From: Mucilaginibacter polytrichastri
GTDB lineage: Bacteria > Bacteroidota > Bacteroidia > Sphingobacteriales > Sphingobacteriaceae
Reading direction: 5' to 3'
DNA length: 34,573 nucleotides
Assembly: GCF_001911425.1 (NCBI RefSeq)
Contig: NZ_MPPL01000001.1
Coordinates: 1,437,484-1,472,056, forward strand
Under the pieces are notes generated by a model. That model was given only the letters and a program-made list of their open reading frames with translations. It was not told the DNA's origin and ran no database searches. How positions within the stretch are numbered: the stretch's first letter is position 1; every line of letters starts with the position of its first letter. Below are positions 17,889-27,148 of the stretch, piece by piece. A program made the translations under genes and the position numbers.

Positions 17889-19463
17889 TTATTTTGTTCC
17901 CGTAATAGCATCCGTTATATGGAAAAAGTCAAAATCAGCCCAACCACCCGGTGTTTTAGTGGCGTAGTTAAATATGGCAAACCGGTAACCCATAAAATGG
18001 GGCAGGGTGTAGGTCATTTTCAATTGGGTACCTACAGGCACCCATGTTGTGCCATCCAGGCTGTAACAGAAATTAGCCAGGTCTTTTTTATCGGTGAAAT
18101 TACATTCGGCTTTAAAGTATACCGTTTTTTGATTAAGCGGGATACTTTTCGCTTCTACAGGCTTACCCGTACTGGCATTAAACATTACTATAGATTTATT
18201 TGTGCCGTTTATTTTTACGCCTACCTGCCCGTAATTTTTTTGCAGCAGGCCTAAACCTGCAAAATCACCGTCTTTCATATTTGACACATCCAGTGATATC
18301 GAACCTGAACAAACCGGGCCGATGGTACGTTGCGTTAATGAATTTCTCGCCATCAAAAAGTCTGTATCCACGCTGGCGGTAATAAGGCGTAAATACCCTT
18401 TTCGTGCTGTTACAGACCATGAGCTATTGTCAGGATTGTGGTTCCATTGCCATACCAGCGATAATGCAGGTTCACCGGTTTTGCGGGTAAATTCATCTGA
18501 TGCCACAATGCCAGGTATTAATCCTTTGCTTGCAGGCAGATCAAGTGTTTCGGGAACTTTACCGTTATTGCCCAAAACGGGCCATCCGTCTTCCCATTTT
18601 ACAGGCACCAGGTAAGGCACGCGGCCCACGGCACCAAAATCGCGGAATAAATATGAATACCAGGTTCCGTTCGGCATATCAATTAGCCCGCCTTGCGCCA
18701 CTCCCAAATCCTGGAGGCCAATTTTCCCTTCATAGGGCCCGGTAATTTTATCTGCCCGGTGTATAACCACTGTGCGTACACCGCCCCGTGGCCAGGTGAT
18801 GTTGAAAAGATAGTACTTGCCGTTTATCTTAAATAACTGAGAACCTTCGGCACCAAGGCCGGTACCACCGGAAGGCAAGCCCGCGTTTTCAATGATGGTT
18901 TGATCTACCCCGCCAGGCTTGATACCAAAAACGTCTGCCTTCAATTCAACTAACCTTAACTTGCCACTGCCGGTAATCATATACACTTTTCCGTCATCAT
19001 CAAAAAACAAGGAGTGGTCATGCAGGGCCGGTTTAAAAGAAACGGTTTTCCAAGGGCCCTTCTCTATGTCTTTTGTAGTGTAGATATAGGTGCTTCCGGT
19101 AGTTTGGGCAAAAGTGCTGACGTAATATGTGCCATTATGATAACGCAGACTACTTGCCCATGAACCTCTACCGTAAGTACTTTTACCGTTAGTTAAATTA
19201 AGGGCATCCGTGTTTGCTAAAGTGTCGTAAGCATAATTTACCAAACGCCAGTTAACCAAATCTTTCGATTTCATGATCGGTACACCCGGGCTCATGTGCA
19301 TGGTTGTGCTGCTCATGTAATAAGTGTTGCCCACACGAATTATAGACATATCTGGTACATCGGCATATATAATAGGGTTGTGTGCACCTTGCGCGCATAC
19401 CGCTGATAGATTTGTAATAATTGCGGTAACAGTTAAAATGATGCACACTAACAACTTTTTCAT
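17889..19463 (-). CDS. GH43 (subfamily-12-like) beta-xylosidase/arabinofuranosidase with C-terminal concanavalin-like domain
   Basis: A signal peptide (1-25, VCAQG) leads into a GH43 propeller (about 28-300), then a beta-sandwich of the concanavalin/laminin-G type (about 320-517). The opening ADVPDMSIIRVGNTYYMSSTTMHM (from 34), with base D38, and the DFGAVGRVPY stretch are characteristic of GH43 subfamily 12 in my recollection. D149 in ALHDHSLFF is the pKa modulator and E206 in GLGAEGSQLF is the acid. Members with this C-terminal sandwich are exo-acting enzymes on arabinoxylan, either releasing arabinofuranose or xylose. The complete active site argues for a working enzyme. It lies 24 bp after the CE1 esterase and 42 bp before GH115. 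Subfamily assignment is recall rather than computation. Confidence 0.9.
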   Translation of the reverse strand: MKKLLVCIILTVTAIITNLSAVCAQGAHNPIIYADVPDMSIIRVGNTYYMSSTTMHMSPGVPIMKSKDLVNWRLVNYAYDTLANTDALNLTNGKSTYGRGSWASSLRYHNGTYYVSTFAQTTGSTYIYTTKDIEKGPWKTVSFKPALHDHSLFFDDDGKVYMITGSGKLRLVELKADVFGIKPGGVDQTIIENAGLPSGGTGLGAEGSQLFKINGKYYLFNITWPRGGVRTVVIHRADKITGPYEGKIGLQDLGVAQGGLIDMPNGTWYSYLFRDFGAVGRVPYLVPVKWEDGWPVLGNNGKVPETLDLPASKGLIPGIVASDEFTRKTGEPALSLVWQWNHNPDNSSWSVTARKGYLRLITASVDTDFLMARNSLTQRTIGPVCSGSISLDVSNMKDGDFAGLGLLQKNYGQVGVKINGTNKSIVMFNASTGKPVEAKSIPLNQKTVYFKAECNFTDKKDLANFCYSLDGTTWVPVGTQLKMTYTLPHFMGYRFAIFNYATKTPGGWADFDFFHITDAITGTK

Positions 19464-19487
19464 AGGATAACTTTGACAGATATGGGA

Positions 19488-20621
19488 TTATTTAAATAAT
19501 AATGGGGCGAAATGATAAAGGTCATTTCTCCAAACCGGCCAGGTGTGCCCGCCCGGATAGTCATAATAGGTATGTTTTATTTTTAGCTCATCCAATTTAG
19601 TCAGCATTGTTTGGCAGTTCTTGTAGGCAATGTCTTCTTTACCGCCAACAGAAATCCATAATGCCTTCAATTTGTTATTTATCCTGGAATTGTTTTTCTT
19701 CAGAAAATCATATTGCGCATCTGCCAGCGTACTTTGTGACGGCATTATCCAGCCAGAACTAAATACACCCAGGTAAGAAAAAAGGTCGGTATTATAGATA
19801 CCTGTGTACAACGTGTTTATGCCGCCCATAGATAAACCCGCCATTGCACGGTTTTTGGAAGTAGTTTGAACCCTGTAATTTTTTTCAATAAAGGGAATGA
19901 TACATTGTTTCATTTCGTTCTCAAATGCTTTTAACCCATCTTCTCCAAACCCCGAACCGCCCATATTAGCATCGGGCATCACCACCAACATCGGTTTTGC
20001 TTTTTTTTCTGCGATAAGGTTATCCAATATCATATCTGTTTTCCCTTGCATGGCCCAACCACGCTCATCTTCGCCGCCGCCGTGTAAAATGTAAAGCACC
20101 GGGTATTTTTCGGTGCTATTGATATCATATCCGGGAGGTGCGTAAACCAGAAGCCTGCGCCATGATTTTGTGACTGTTGAATAATAGGTTTTGATCCGGA
20201 TATCGCCATGCGGCACGTTTTTTAGTGCATAATAATCTCCGCCGCTAAAAGGAATTTCTATTCCGCTGGCCATCCGTCCCATGCCATAGAAGCTTTCACT
20301 CGCCGGGTCGGCCACCGCTATCCCATCAATGAGCAGGGAATAATAATGAAATCCCTCGCTTATAGAATCTGTGGTTACCGTCCAATATCCGTCGGCATCT
20401 TTAACCAAATCATATTTTTTGCCCAAATCAATTTGCACGTTTTTACCATCGGCCGCTTTGATGCGGAAAATCACCTGATGATTAGGCAAAATTTGCGGAT
20501 ATTTTGCAGACCGTATATTGGTTGACGGATTAATAACCTGTTTGTTATCTTGTGCATTGCCGGAAACGTGAAGCAATAATGCTACAAATACCAGATATAG
20601 CGTTTGTTTAACTATTTTCAT
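19488..20621 (-). CDS. CE1 feruloyl/acetyl esterase with N-terminal E-set (CBM48-like) domain
   Basis: This serine esterase is expected to release ferulate or acetate from arabinoxylan. The signal peptide is residues 1-23 (SGNAQ). Residues about 40-125 form an immunoglobulin-like E-set domain of the CBM48 type (VIFRIKAADGKNVQIDL; WTVTTDSISEGFHYYSLLIDG). The alpha/beta-hydrolase domain (about 140-377) carries nucleophile S264 in AGLSMGG, a likely acid at D330 in GGKEDIAY, and H359 in PGGHTWPVW. This layout matches Bacteroidota CE1 enzymes found in xylan loci. It closely parallels the esterase at 32967-34145 and differs from the single-domain CE1 at 26102-27001. The gene overlaps nothing and is separated by 21 and 24 bp from its neighbours. 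Ferulate against acetate preference cannot be determined. Confidence 0.88.
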   Translation of the reverse strand: MKIVKQTLYLVFVALLLHVSGNAQDNKQVINPSTNIRSAKYPQILPNHQVIFRIKAADGKNVQIDLGKKYDLVKDADGYWTVTTDSISEGFHYYSLLIDGIAVADPASESFYGMGRMASGIEIPFSGGDYYALKNVPHGDIRIKTYYSTVTKSWRRLLVYAPPGYDINSTEKYPVLYILHGGGEDERGWAMQGKTDMILDNLIAEKKAKPMLVVMPDANMGGSGFGEDGLKAFENEMKQCIIPFIEKNYRVQTTSKNRAMAGLSMGGINTLYTGIYNTDLFSYLGVFSSGWIMPSQSTLADAQYDFLKKNNSRINNKLKALWISVGGKEDIAYKNCQTMLTKLDELKIKHTYYDYPGGHTWPVWRNDLYHFAPLLFK

Positions 20622-20642
20622 TGATCAAATTTTTATCATTAG

Positions 20643-21572
20643 TTAAATTATTTTAGTTTTTTTCATCCAGCTGAATAGGGGCACCATCCAGTTTGCCGGA
20701 TTTTCCCTTAAAACAAAGCCGTGGCCACCTTTTGGATATAAATGCAGTTCGGCAGGCACATTGCTGTGCCGTAGTTTTTCATAAAATAAAATACTGTTGT
20801 CAACGTCAACCAATTGATCATCTCCTGCATGTGTAATATATGTTGGCGGTGAATCGAGCCCAGCCTGCAATTCGTTTGAGAAAAGATCAATTGTTTCTTT
20901 AGAAGGTTTTTCCCCTAACAGGTTTGTTCTCGAATCTTTATGGGTTATGCCATCTTCCATACTGATAACCGGATAAACCACTATTAAAAATGCAGGGCGT
21001 AGATTAGTATGCTGTTGATTGTCGATGTATGCTTTCTTAAAATGAGTTGCCACCGTAGCAGCTAAGTGCCCTCCGGCAGAAAACCCCATTATACCAACCC
21101 TTGCGGTATCAATACCCCACTTCGACGCATTTTCGCGTAAAACTTTTATGGCTTGCTGCGCATCTTGCAACGGGCCTATTTTTTTGTCGATCATCGTAGA
21201 ATCGTCAGGAAGGCGGTATTTAAGTACAAAGGCCGCTATGCCATTTTTCATAAGCTCTTTTGCGGTTCGAACGCCTTCGGCTTCATAGGTTAAAACCTTA
21301 TAGCTTCCACCGGGGCATACAATTACAGCAGCACCTGTAGCTTTGTCTTTTTCGGGAATATACATTTCAAGTTCGGGCGTTAGCACGCGGTTAACCATAC
21401 CCGGAGATGGATTGGCAATGGGCAGCAAATTACCATGCCTTGAATTGGGAATTGAGCCTGGATACAGGGTTATAATGGCCTGTGCATTGGTAGTTAATGG
21501 CACTATAACACTTAATATAAGCGCAATGAATAATAGGCAGCAATTAAACTTAAAGTTTTTTAGATAAATCAT
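20643..21572 (-). CDS. Secreted alpha/beta-hydrolase, acetylxylan/feruloyl esterase-like (BD-FAE type)
   Basis: This is a small esterase with the hallmarks of the lipase-3/BD-FAE group: oxyanion motif CPGGSYKVL (90-98), nucleophile S169 in MGFSAGGHLAA, acid D255 or D256 in HAGDDQLVD, and H288 in KGGHGFVL (numbering from a TTG at 21584). Members of this group act on acetylated or feruloylated xylan. I place the start at the ATG at 21572, which gives MIYLKNFKFNCC and a normal signal peptide ending NAQ. A TTG four codons upstream is possible and would bring the gene within 2 bp of the preceding GH43 stop. Translational coupling with that GH43 is likely either way. It shares no E-set domain with the CE1 proteins, so it is an independent solution to removing esters. 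Confidence 0.85.
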   Translation of the reverse strand: MIYLKNFKFNCCLLFIALILSVIVPLTTNAQAIITLYPGSIPNSRHGNLLPIANPSPGMVNRVLTPELEMYIPEKDKATGAAVIVCPGGSYKVLTYEAEGVRTAKELMKNGIAAFVLKYRLPDDSTMIDKKIGPLQDAQQAIKVLRENASKWGIDTARVGIMGFSAGGHLAATVATHFKKAYIDNQQHTNLRPAFLIVVYPVISMEDGITHKDSRTNLLGEKPSKETIDLFSNELQAGLDSPPTYITHAGDDQLVDVDNSILFYEKLRHSNVPAELHLYPKGGHGFVLRENPANWMVPLFSWMKKTKII

Positions 21573-21586
21573 TATATAACTCAATA

Positions 21587-23548
21587 TCAGTGTGTAAAAC
21601 GGATACTTTTTACAAAGGTTGATTGCATTGAACCTGCAGGGAACTTAATAAACAAGTCGTGATGACCTGATATTTCCTTTAAATCAGCGGTAAATGTTTT
21701 CCAGTTGCTGCCAGCTGTTTTTGAAACTGGGATTGTAGCTATTTTACGGCCGCCTTTTAAATCATCCAGCCATATTTCTATCTTACTATCTTTTGCCGCG
21801 AGTGCGAGAATTTCAACTTTGGACGCCTTTTTTTCGATGCCCAGGTCAACACCTGATATCATAAACCAGCCGCCATTTAAGGATGTATTAGTAACTGCTT
21901 GTTCTCCTCTGTTTTTTGTTTTGGCGATGCCGTAATAATTGCTGTAGCCCTGTGCAGGCATTGCTGTAAAGCCATCTTTGCATACAAAAAAATCGAAATC
22001 GGCAGGCTTGCCTTCGGCAAATAAACCAATGCTTGTGCCAACCCACGAGTTGTAGTTAGGTTGCACTTTATCCAAAGCTACCGAGTTTATCGATGCGCCC
22101 AAAGAAATCCACTGCTCTCCGTCGGCGCTGCAATAAGCAGTAAGGCTATGTTCTATACGTTGTAATTTTAGCCAAACAACATTGCCAAATGTGTTGGGGA
22201 TTTCGCGCACGGCTGTGTCCATTTTAAAAACTATCTTTTTGCCGTTATTATAACCACTGTATAATTGAACAAAAACTTGCTGATTGCCATTAGTAAGGTA
22301 TAGACCTGCTTTGTGTGCCGAGTCTGCTGCATTAAGGTCAACTTTGGTTACCGCAGCATAATAATGGTCGGTTTCTTTTTGTAAAATATGCGTCCGCTCA
22401 TTGGTAGGTATAAGCCTTAGCCAACCTTTACGGGCGATAAGTGAATAATTGGCAGGGGCCTTTCGATTCAAAAAGTGCCACCATAGGCCAAGTGAATCGG
22501 TGTTAAAACTGTCAGAATTTACACTACGCCAAGAGATACCCGAGCGTGGAAGGCCCGGTGTTTTTATTGGTGTGCTTACCGGGGCCATTCCCCAGGGGCG
22601 GTTTCCCTCCCAGCTAACCGGATAAAGTGATGTTTGGCGGCCTGTGCCCGACCAATCGTCCCGGCCGGCAATTTCATAACTTTGCCCTATGGTCCACCAA
22701 CTGCCATCGGCTAGTTGCACTGGTGCGGCAATATGATTTGGGCGCCTGAAACGCGCATCTGGATCAGTAATTGGTTTAAAGAAGTTGCCCAAACGTACCC
22801 ACTTGGTTGAATCGCCGGTGAGTGCCGATGAGCTCAAAACATATTGCCCGCCGGAAACATCTCCCGCCGGGAAATAGTAATAGTAACCGTTGCGCTTACA
22901 CATTACGGGTCCCTCTGCCCAGCTATATTGCAGTTTAGCATTTATCCAGTCAAGGTTAATAACCGTATCCGTCAATTGGCCGTCTTTGCCCAATGCTTGT
23001 AACCTATTAACTTTTTGGCCATTTTTGATAACCATGTAAGGCTTGCCATCGTCATCCACAAATATGGAATTGTCATAACCCAATGGCCCTGTTTGCGGGT
23101 TGGTTTGCAATTGCACAGGCTTTGTCCAAGGGCCCTTTGGCGATGGCGCTTTAGAGAACCATTGCCCATTGGCCGAGAAATATATCCAATAAGAACCATA
23201 AAAATAAGTGATGGCGCCTTGCCATATCCCTGCCGAAGGCCGGTCTGTTATGAAGCCTGCATTGCCGGGAAATACCACCCGGCTGATGATTTCCCAATGC
23301 ACCAGGTCTTTAGAATGATAAATAGGCAGGTAGGGATTAAAATGAAAGCTGGAGCCGCAATGATAAAAATCGTCACCAACCTTTAAAAGAGTTGGGTCTG
23401 GATGATCTCCCGGCAAAATTGGATTGACATAAGTACTAACCTGGTTATAATATGCTGAAGAATCTTTTCTGGACTGACCGGTAACCGGAAAGGTATAAAG
23501 AGACAGCAATGCGGCAGATGTAAAAAAAATGTAGTAAAGGTTTCTCAT
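21587..23548 (-). CDS. Three-domain GH43: propeller, concanavalin-like sandwich and CBM6-like domain
   Basis: At 653 residues this is the largest GH43 here. After the signal peptide (1-25) the propeller (about 38-320) has base D51 (GDHPDPTLLK), pKa modulator D159 (GYDNSIFVDDDG) and acid E212 (SWAEGPVM). A second beta-sandwich (about 340-522) has the SFNTDSLGLWWHF entry and FDFFVCKDG exit typical of the domain that follows exo-xylosidase GH43 propellers. A third, C-terminal CBM6-like module (about 530-652) carries GGWFMISGVDLG and SGHHDLFIKF. Such a triple arrangement suggests an exo-enzyme kept near a branched chain. Likely arabinofuranosidase or beta-xylosidase; the subfamily is not determined. 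It is followed within 2-15 bp by the alpha/beta-hydrolase gene. A GC-rich hairpin (23561-23582) lies between it and GH95. Confidence 0.88.
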   Translation of the reverse strand: MRNLYYIFFTSAALLSLYTFPVTGQSRKDSSAYYNQVSTYVNPILPGDHPDPTLLKVGDDFYHCGSSFHFNPYLPIYHSKDLVHWEIISRVVFPGNAGFITDRPSAGIWQGAITYFYGSYWIYFSANGQWFSKAPSPKGPWTKPVQLQTNPQTGPLGYDNSIFVDDDGKPYMVIKNGQKVNRLQALGKDGQLTDTVINLDWINAKLQYSWAEGPVMCKRNGYYYYFPAGDVSGGQYVLSSSALTGDSTKWVRLGNFFKPITDPDARFRRPNHIAAPVQLADGSWWTIGQSYEIAGRDDWSGTGRQTSLYPVSWEGNRPWGMAPVSTPIKTPGLPRSGISWRSVNSDSFNTDSLGLWWHFLNRKAPANYSLIARKGWLRLIPTNERTHILQKETDHYYAAVTKVDLNAADSAHKAGLYLTNGNQQVFVQLYSGYNNGKKIVFKMDTAVREIPNTFGNVVWLKLQRIEHSLTAYCSADGEQWISLGASINSVALDKVQPNYNSWVGTSIGLFAEGKPADFDFFVCKDGFTAMPAQGYSNYYGIAKTKNRGEQAVTNTSLNGGWFMISGVDLGIEKKASKVEILALAAKDSKIEIWLDDLKGGRKIATIPVSKTAGSNWKTFTADLKEISGHHDLFIKFPAGSMQSTFVKSIRFTH

Positions 23549-23560
23549 ATTTATAGTTAA

Positions 23561-23582
23561 CCCGGCATATTATGCTGCCGGG
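23561..23582. other. Intercistronic GC-rich hairpin
   Basis: The 7-bp perfect arms CCCGGCA (23561-23567) and TGCCGGG (23576-23582) flank an 8-base AT-rich loop. In mRNA orientation (minus strand) the hairpin follows the GH95 stop by 15 bases and precedes the GH43 start by 12 bases, with no T-run after it. A T-run (TTTTT) follows the hairpin only on the plus strand. It is therefore not a terminator for the operon. It could stabilise a processed mRNA end or modulate GH43 translation, or stop antisense transcripts; it could also be incidental. Confidence 0.5.
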
Positions 23583-23597
23583 CTTTTTACGTTTAGT

Positions 23598-26033
23598 TTA
23601 AATAATTCTATATGATTTGCCCGGCATGGTTTTAAAATCATAAAGCCAGGTTTTTGGCAATTGTATATTTAGTTTGCTGCTATCACCGTTTACAACCGGT
23701 TTTTTAACATCCATTGTAAAATAGAAATGATTGGCGTTTTGCCCCTTAGATAGGGTTAACCGTTTGTTGTTTACTTGTTGGTTTAAACGAAGGCGGCAAT
23801 TACCGCCCAGTTTAGCGTAGATAACCAGCTTAGTAAGCTTGTTATTTTTCCACTCCATATCCACATTAAAGCCACCCCGTGCCACCAGTCCTTTTACACT
23901 GCCACTTGCCCAGGCATTGGGCAGTGCTGCGAGCGGGTAAATTGCGCCATCATGGCTTTGGAGTAACATTTCGGCAATACCAGATGTACAGCCAAAATTT
24001 CCGTCGATCTGGAAAGGGGGATGCGCATCAAATAAATTTGGATAGGTACCCCCAGATCCCCGTTTTACAGGCGCTATCTGATCTGTGATGAGTTTATAGG
24101 CGTGATTACCATCAAGCAAATGCGCCCATAAATTAATTTTCCACGCCATAGACCAGCCGGTTGACACGTCACCCCGGTAAACCAATGCGTTTTTTGCTGC
24201 CGCGAATAACTCGGGATTGCGGTAAGGCGAGATCTGGTTGCCCGGGAATAATCCATACAAATGCGAAACATGGCGGTGATTGTCGGTTGGTGAATCTAAA
24301 TCATCCAGCCATTCCTGCAATTGGCTGTATTTACCTATCTGCATGGGGGGCAGGCGGTCTCTATAATTGAGTGCGCTGTCGGCAAATGCTTTGTCAATGT
24401 TCAACTCTTTGGCCGCCCTTGCAACTTCGGTAAATAAGCCAAACACCAACTGGTTATCCATAGTAGTTCCGGCCGATACCGATACCTGTGTTTTGCCGGT
24501 TATGTATTCATGTTCCGGAGATACCGACGGCGATACGACCAGCCATTGGTGTTCGGGTTCTGTTTGCAGCACATCAAAAAAATATTGCGCAGCGCCTTTC
24601 ATAATAGGATAATACTTTTTAAGGAATTGTTTATCGCCTGTAAACAGATAATGTTCCCACAAGTGCTGGCAAAGCCAGGCATTTGATGTTGGCCACAGGC
24701 CCCAAAATGCACCATCTACAACCCCGGTTATACGCCATATATCAGTATTGTGGTGCAGCATCCATCCACGGGCGCCGTACATTACCCTTGCCTCTTGTTG
24801 GCCCGTTACAGCCACATCGCTGATGAGGTTAAAAAGCGGTGAACCCATCTCGGTTAATTGTGTTGTTTCACTTGGCCAGTAATTCATTTCCGTATTTATG
24901 TTTACGGTGTATTTACTATCCCATACGCCTTTTAGGTCGCCATTCCAGATACCCTGCAAATTGGCCGCTTGCGAACCCGGTTGAGAGCTGGAGATGAGCA
25001 GGTAGCGGCCAAACTGAAAATACAGTTCGGCTAACTGCGGATCGTCTCCATTGGCAAAATTTGCAATGCGGGAGTCAGTGGTTTTCTTTGCCGCATCAGT
25101 TGTACCAAGATCCAATTTTACCCGGTCGAAATATTTGTGATAGAAAGCGATATGGCTTTTTAATAAACTTGTAAAGCTTTTGGTAAAGGCCGAGTTAAGC
25201 GCATCTTCTGCTTTTGTGTAAGGATTAGCGGTAAGCGTGTGGTAGTTCACAAAATTAGTGGCGATAGCCAGATAAATGACGGCTGTATCGGCATTGCTTA
25301 TAGCAATGCCGGATGTATCGACTTTGAATGAGCCTCGTGAAATTTTTAACCGGCTGATAATGTCGAATTTTACCTTCCCTTTTTGCCCTTCATGATCGCT
25401 TGTTTGCGCCGATAGCACCAAACCATTATGCTCCGTTTTTATATCTGTTTTAAGCGGGCTTTGTAACTTTATATTGCAGGTGATCATACCGGGCCTATTT
25501 GCTGTAAGCCTTACCATCAGTACGTTATTGGTAAATGATGTAAAGTATTCACGCTTATAATTAACGCCATTGAGCGCGTATTTAACAGACGTGGTAGCAT
25601 CCCCGATATTTAGTTCGCGCAAATAATCAGACACGTTCTCATGCCCTGGAAAATTGATGTATAAGTTGCCGGCAATTTGGTAGGGCATACCGCTATTGCC
25701 TTTTGGGCCTAAGTATTTATTGGCCAATAACTGCGCCTCCAGTGGTTTTTTCTGGGCCAGTAATTGCCTTACCTGGCCTACATATGGCCTGGCTGCCGAG
25801 TCGATTGTATTATTAGGGCCGCCTGCCCAAACAGTGCCTTCATTTAATTGCAGCCTTTCTTGGGATGGGGTACCGAATACCATTGCCGCTATATGGCCAT
25901 TCCCTATGGGTAGTGCCTCGTTCCAGCTAGTTGCCGGCTTATCATACCGAAGTGTATTTCTGTTTTGGGCAACAGCAAGTTTTTCGTTAATCAAACAGAT
26001 GATAACCAGTACAATAAGGCAGGTGTATCTCAT
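23598..26033 (-). CDS. GH95 alpha-L-fucosidase/alpha-L-galactosidase
   Basis: GH95 inverting enzymes release terminal L-fucose or the related L-galactose. Domains in order: signal peptide (1-22), N-terminal beta domain (about 25-275; PIGNGHIAAMVFG and LNEGTVWAGGP), an (alpha/alpha)6 barrel (about 320-690) and a C-terminal beta domain. The catalytic set is present: N378 and N380 in VNINTEMNYW, acid E507 in SPSVSPEHEY, and D677 in FQIDGNFG. HRHVSHLYGLFPG (586-598) is a further signature. In the known complex-xylan PUL of Bacteroides ovatus a GH95 enzyme acts as an alpha-L-galactosidase on corn xylan, and the company of GH31, GH115 and GH43 makes the same role likely here. Fucosidase activity on xyloglucan-type caps is the alternative. 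Gaps to neighbours are 68 and 49 bp. Confidence 0.92.
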   Translation of the reverse strand: MRYTCLIVLVIICLINEKLAVAQNRNTLRYDKPATSWNEALPIGNGHIAAMVFGTPSQERLQLNEGTVWAGGPNNTIDSAARPYVGQVRQLLAQKKPLEAQLLANKYLGPKGNSGMPYQIAGNLYINFPGHENVSDYLRELNIGDATTSVKYALNGVNYKREYFTSFTNNVLMVRLTANRPGMITCNIKLQSPLKTDIKTEHNGLVLSAQTSDHEGQKGKVKFDIISRLKISRGSFKVDTSGIAISNADTAVIYLAIATNFVNYHTLTANPYTKAEDALNSAFTKSFTSLLKSHIAFYHKYFDRVKLDLGTTDAAKKTTDSRIANFANGDDPQLAELYFQFGRYLLISSSQPGSQAANLQGIWNGDLKGVWDSKYTVNINTEMNYWPSETTQLTEMGSPLFNLISDVAVTGQQEARVMYGARGWMLHHNTDIWRITGVVDGAFWGLWPTSNAWLCQHLWEHYLFTGDKQFLKKYYPIMKGAAQYFFDVLQTEPEHQWLVVSPSVSPEHEYITGKTQVSVSAGTTMDNQLVFGLFTEVARAAKELNIDKAFADSALNYRDRLPPMQIGKYSQLQEWLDDLDSPTDNHRHVSHLYGLFPGNQISPYRNPELFAAAKNALVYRGDVSTGWSMAWKINLWAHLLDGNHAYKLITDQIAPVKRGSGGTYPNLFDAHPPFQIDGNFGCTSGIAEMLLQSHDGAIYPLAALPNAWASGSVKGLVARGGFNVDMEWKNNKLTKLVIYAKLGGNCRLRLNQQVNNKRLTLSKGQNANHFYFTMDVKKPVVNGDSSKLNIQLPKTWLYDFKTMPGKSYRII

Positions 26034-26101
26034 AAATATCTTTGTAGTCGTGTTACTAATTATGCTGTTTTAATCAACTTGGTTATAACTCGTTTTTTGC
26101 C

Positions 26102-27001
26102 TTATTTAAATAGCAACTGGCTGAATAAATAAAGGTCATTTTTCCAAACCGGCCATTCATGTTTTCCAGAATCAACATGCCAGATATGCGGCACATTGTT
26201 ATCCTTCAAATAAGTGTGAACACCTTTACTTATGTTAAATAAATTGTCTTGATCGCCGCATGAAACCCAAAGTAATTTTAGCTGCCTGGCTTTAGCAGGA
26301 TCGGGCATTAGTTTAGCGGGGGCAAAGGTGTTAGGTGCAGAAGAAAAACCGCCTATCCAGGCAAAAGTGTCTATGTTAGCTAATCCAAAATCTAAAGACT
26401 GCCCTCCACCCATTGAAAGACCGGCAAGGGCACGGTTTAAACGATTTTTCTTAACAGGATAATGCGATTCAATGAAGGGGATGATACTACCCAGCAAATC
26501 TTTATCAAACAAGCCAAACGCCGGTGCCGAACCATAGCCACCGCTTGCACGGTCATCAGCCTGCGCCCGGCCGTTAGGCAATACCACGATCATCGGTGTA
26601 AGTTTATTTTGGGCATACAGGTTATCAAGAATTGCATTGGGCGCCCCAAATGAATACCACTCTTTCTCATCGCCACCTATGCCATGTAAAAGATATAATA
26701 CCGGGTAGTTTTTGCTTGCCGAATAACCCGGGGGGGTATAAACCAGCATCCGGCGTTGTTTACCCACACTATTTGAATAATAATTAACGCTGTCAATTTT
26801 TCCATGAGGGATATCATTGCTGGCGACATCAAAACCAGCAGGAGCAGGGGCAAATGCTGCTTTGTCGTCTGGGCCTAAGGTAATTGGCTGCGCCGGCATC
26901 CCTTGCGAAAATGCACTACCAAATGTAAATACAGACAAAAGAAGCACACATAGCAGTTTGCCGTGTAGCTTTGGTGAATAATTAGTTAATCGGTTTATCA
27001 T
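26102..27001 (-). CDS. CE1 feruloyl/acetyl esterase, single domain
   Basis: This is the first gene of the long downstream operon. It has a long signal peptide (basic start, hydrophobic core about 16-31, SAFSQ), a short Pro/Ala-rich linker, and then one alpha/beta-hydrolase domain (about 65-299). The nucleophile is S196 in AGLSMGGG, the acid is probably D250 or D252 in SCGDQDN, and the histidine is H281 in SGKHEWPVW. Unlike the two other CE1 enzymes of the window it lacks the N-terminal E-set domain, although a remnant DIPHGKIDSVNYYS segment matches the linker that follows that domain in them. It is expected to remove ferulate or acetate. The 265-bp upstream region holds a regulatory-looking element (27179-27233) shared with the other transcription unit, suggesting HTCS control. 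Confidence 0.88.
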   Translation of the reverse strand: MINRLTNYSPKLHGKLLCVLLLSVFTFGSAFSQGMPAQPITLGPDDKAAFAPAPAGFDVASNDIPHGKIDSVNYYSNSVGKQRRMLVYTPPGYSASKNYPVLYLLHGIGGDEKEWYSFGAPNAILDNLYAQNKLTPMIVVLPNGRAQADDRASGGYGSAPAFGLFDKDLLGSIIPFIESHYPVKKNRLNRALAGLSMGGGQSLDFGLANIDTFAWIGGFSSAPNTFAPAKLMPDPAKARQLKLLWVSCGDQDNLFNISKGVHTYLKDNNVPHIWHVDSGKHEWPVWKNDLYLFSQLLFK

Positions 27002-27148
27002 AATTGGTTGTATTAGTACACTTTTTTTGGCCGTTCTAATTAAGCACAGGCATTACTATAGCTCATTCACAATCGATCGCATAAGCAATTGCAGCTAAGG
27101 GTAATGAATATTAGAAATGAAAGCCAATTGGTTATCGGAGTACTATAA

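Noticed and set aside
17862..18254. 130-codon plus-strand open frame
   Set aside because: It is antisense to the GH43 C-terminal domain; no ribosome-binding context, signal peptide or family match is visible.
23015..23386. 123-codon plus-strand open frame
   Set aside because: It is antisense to the catalytic propeller of a GH43 whose active-site residues are all in the minus frame.
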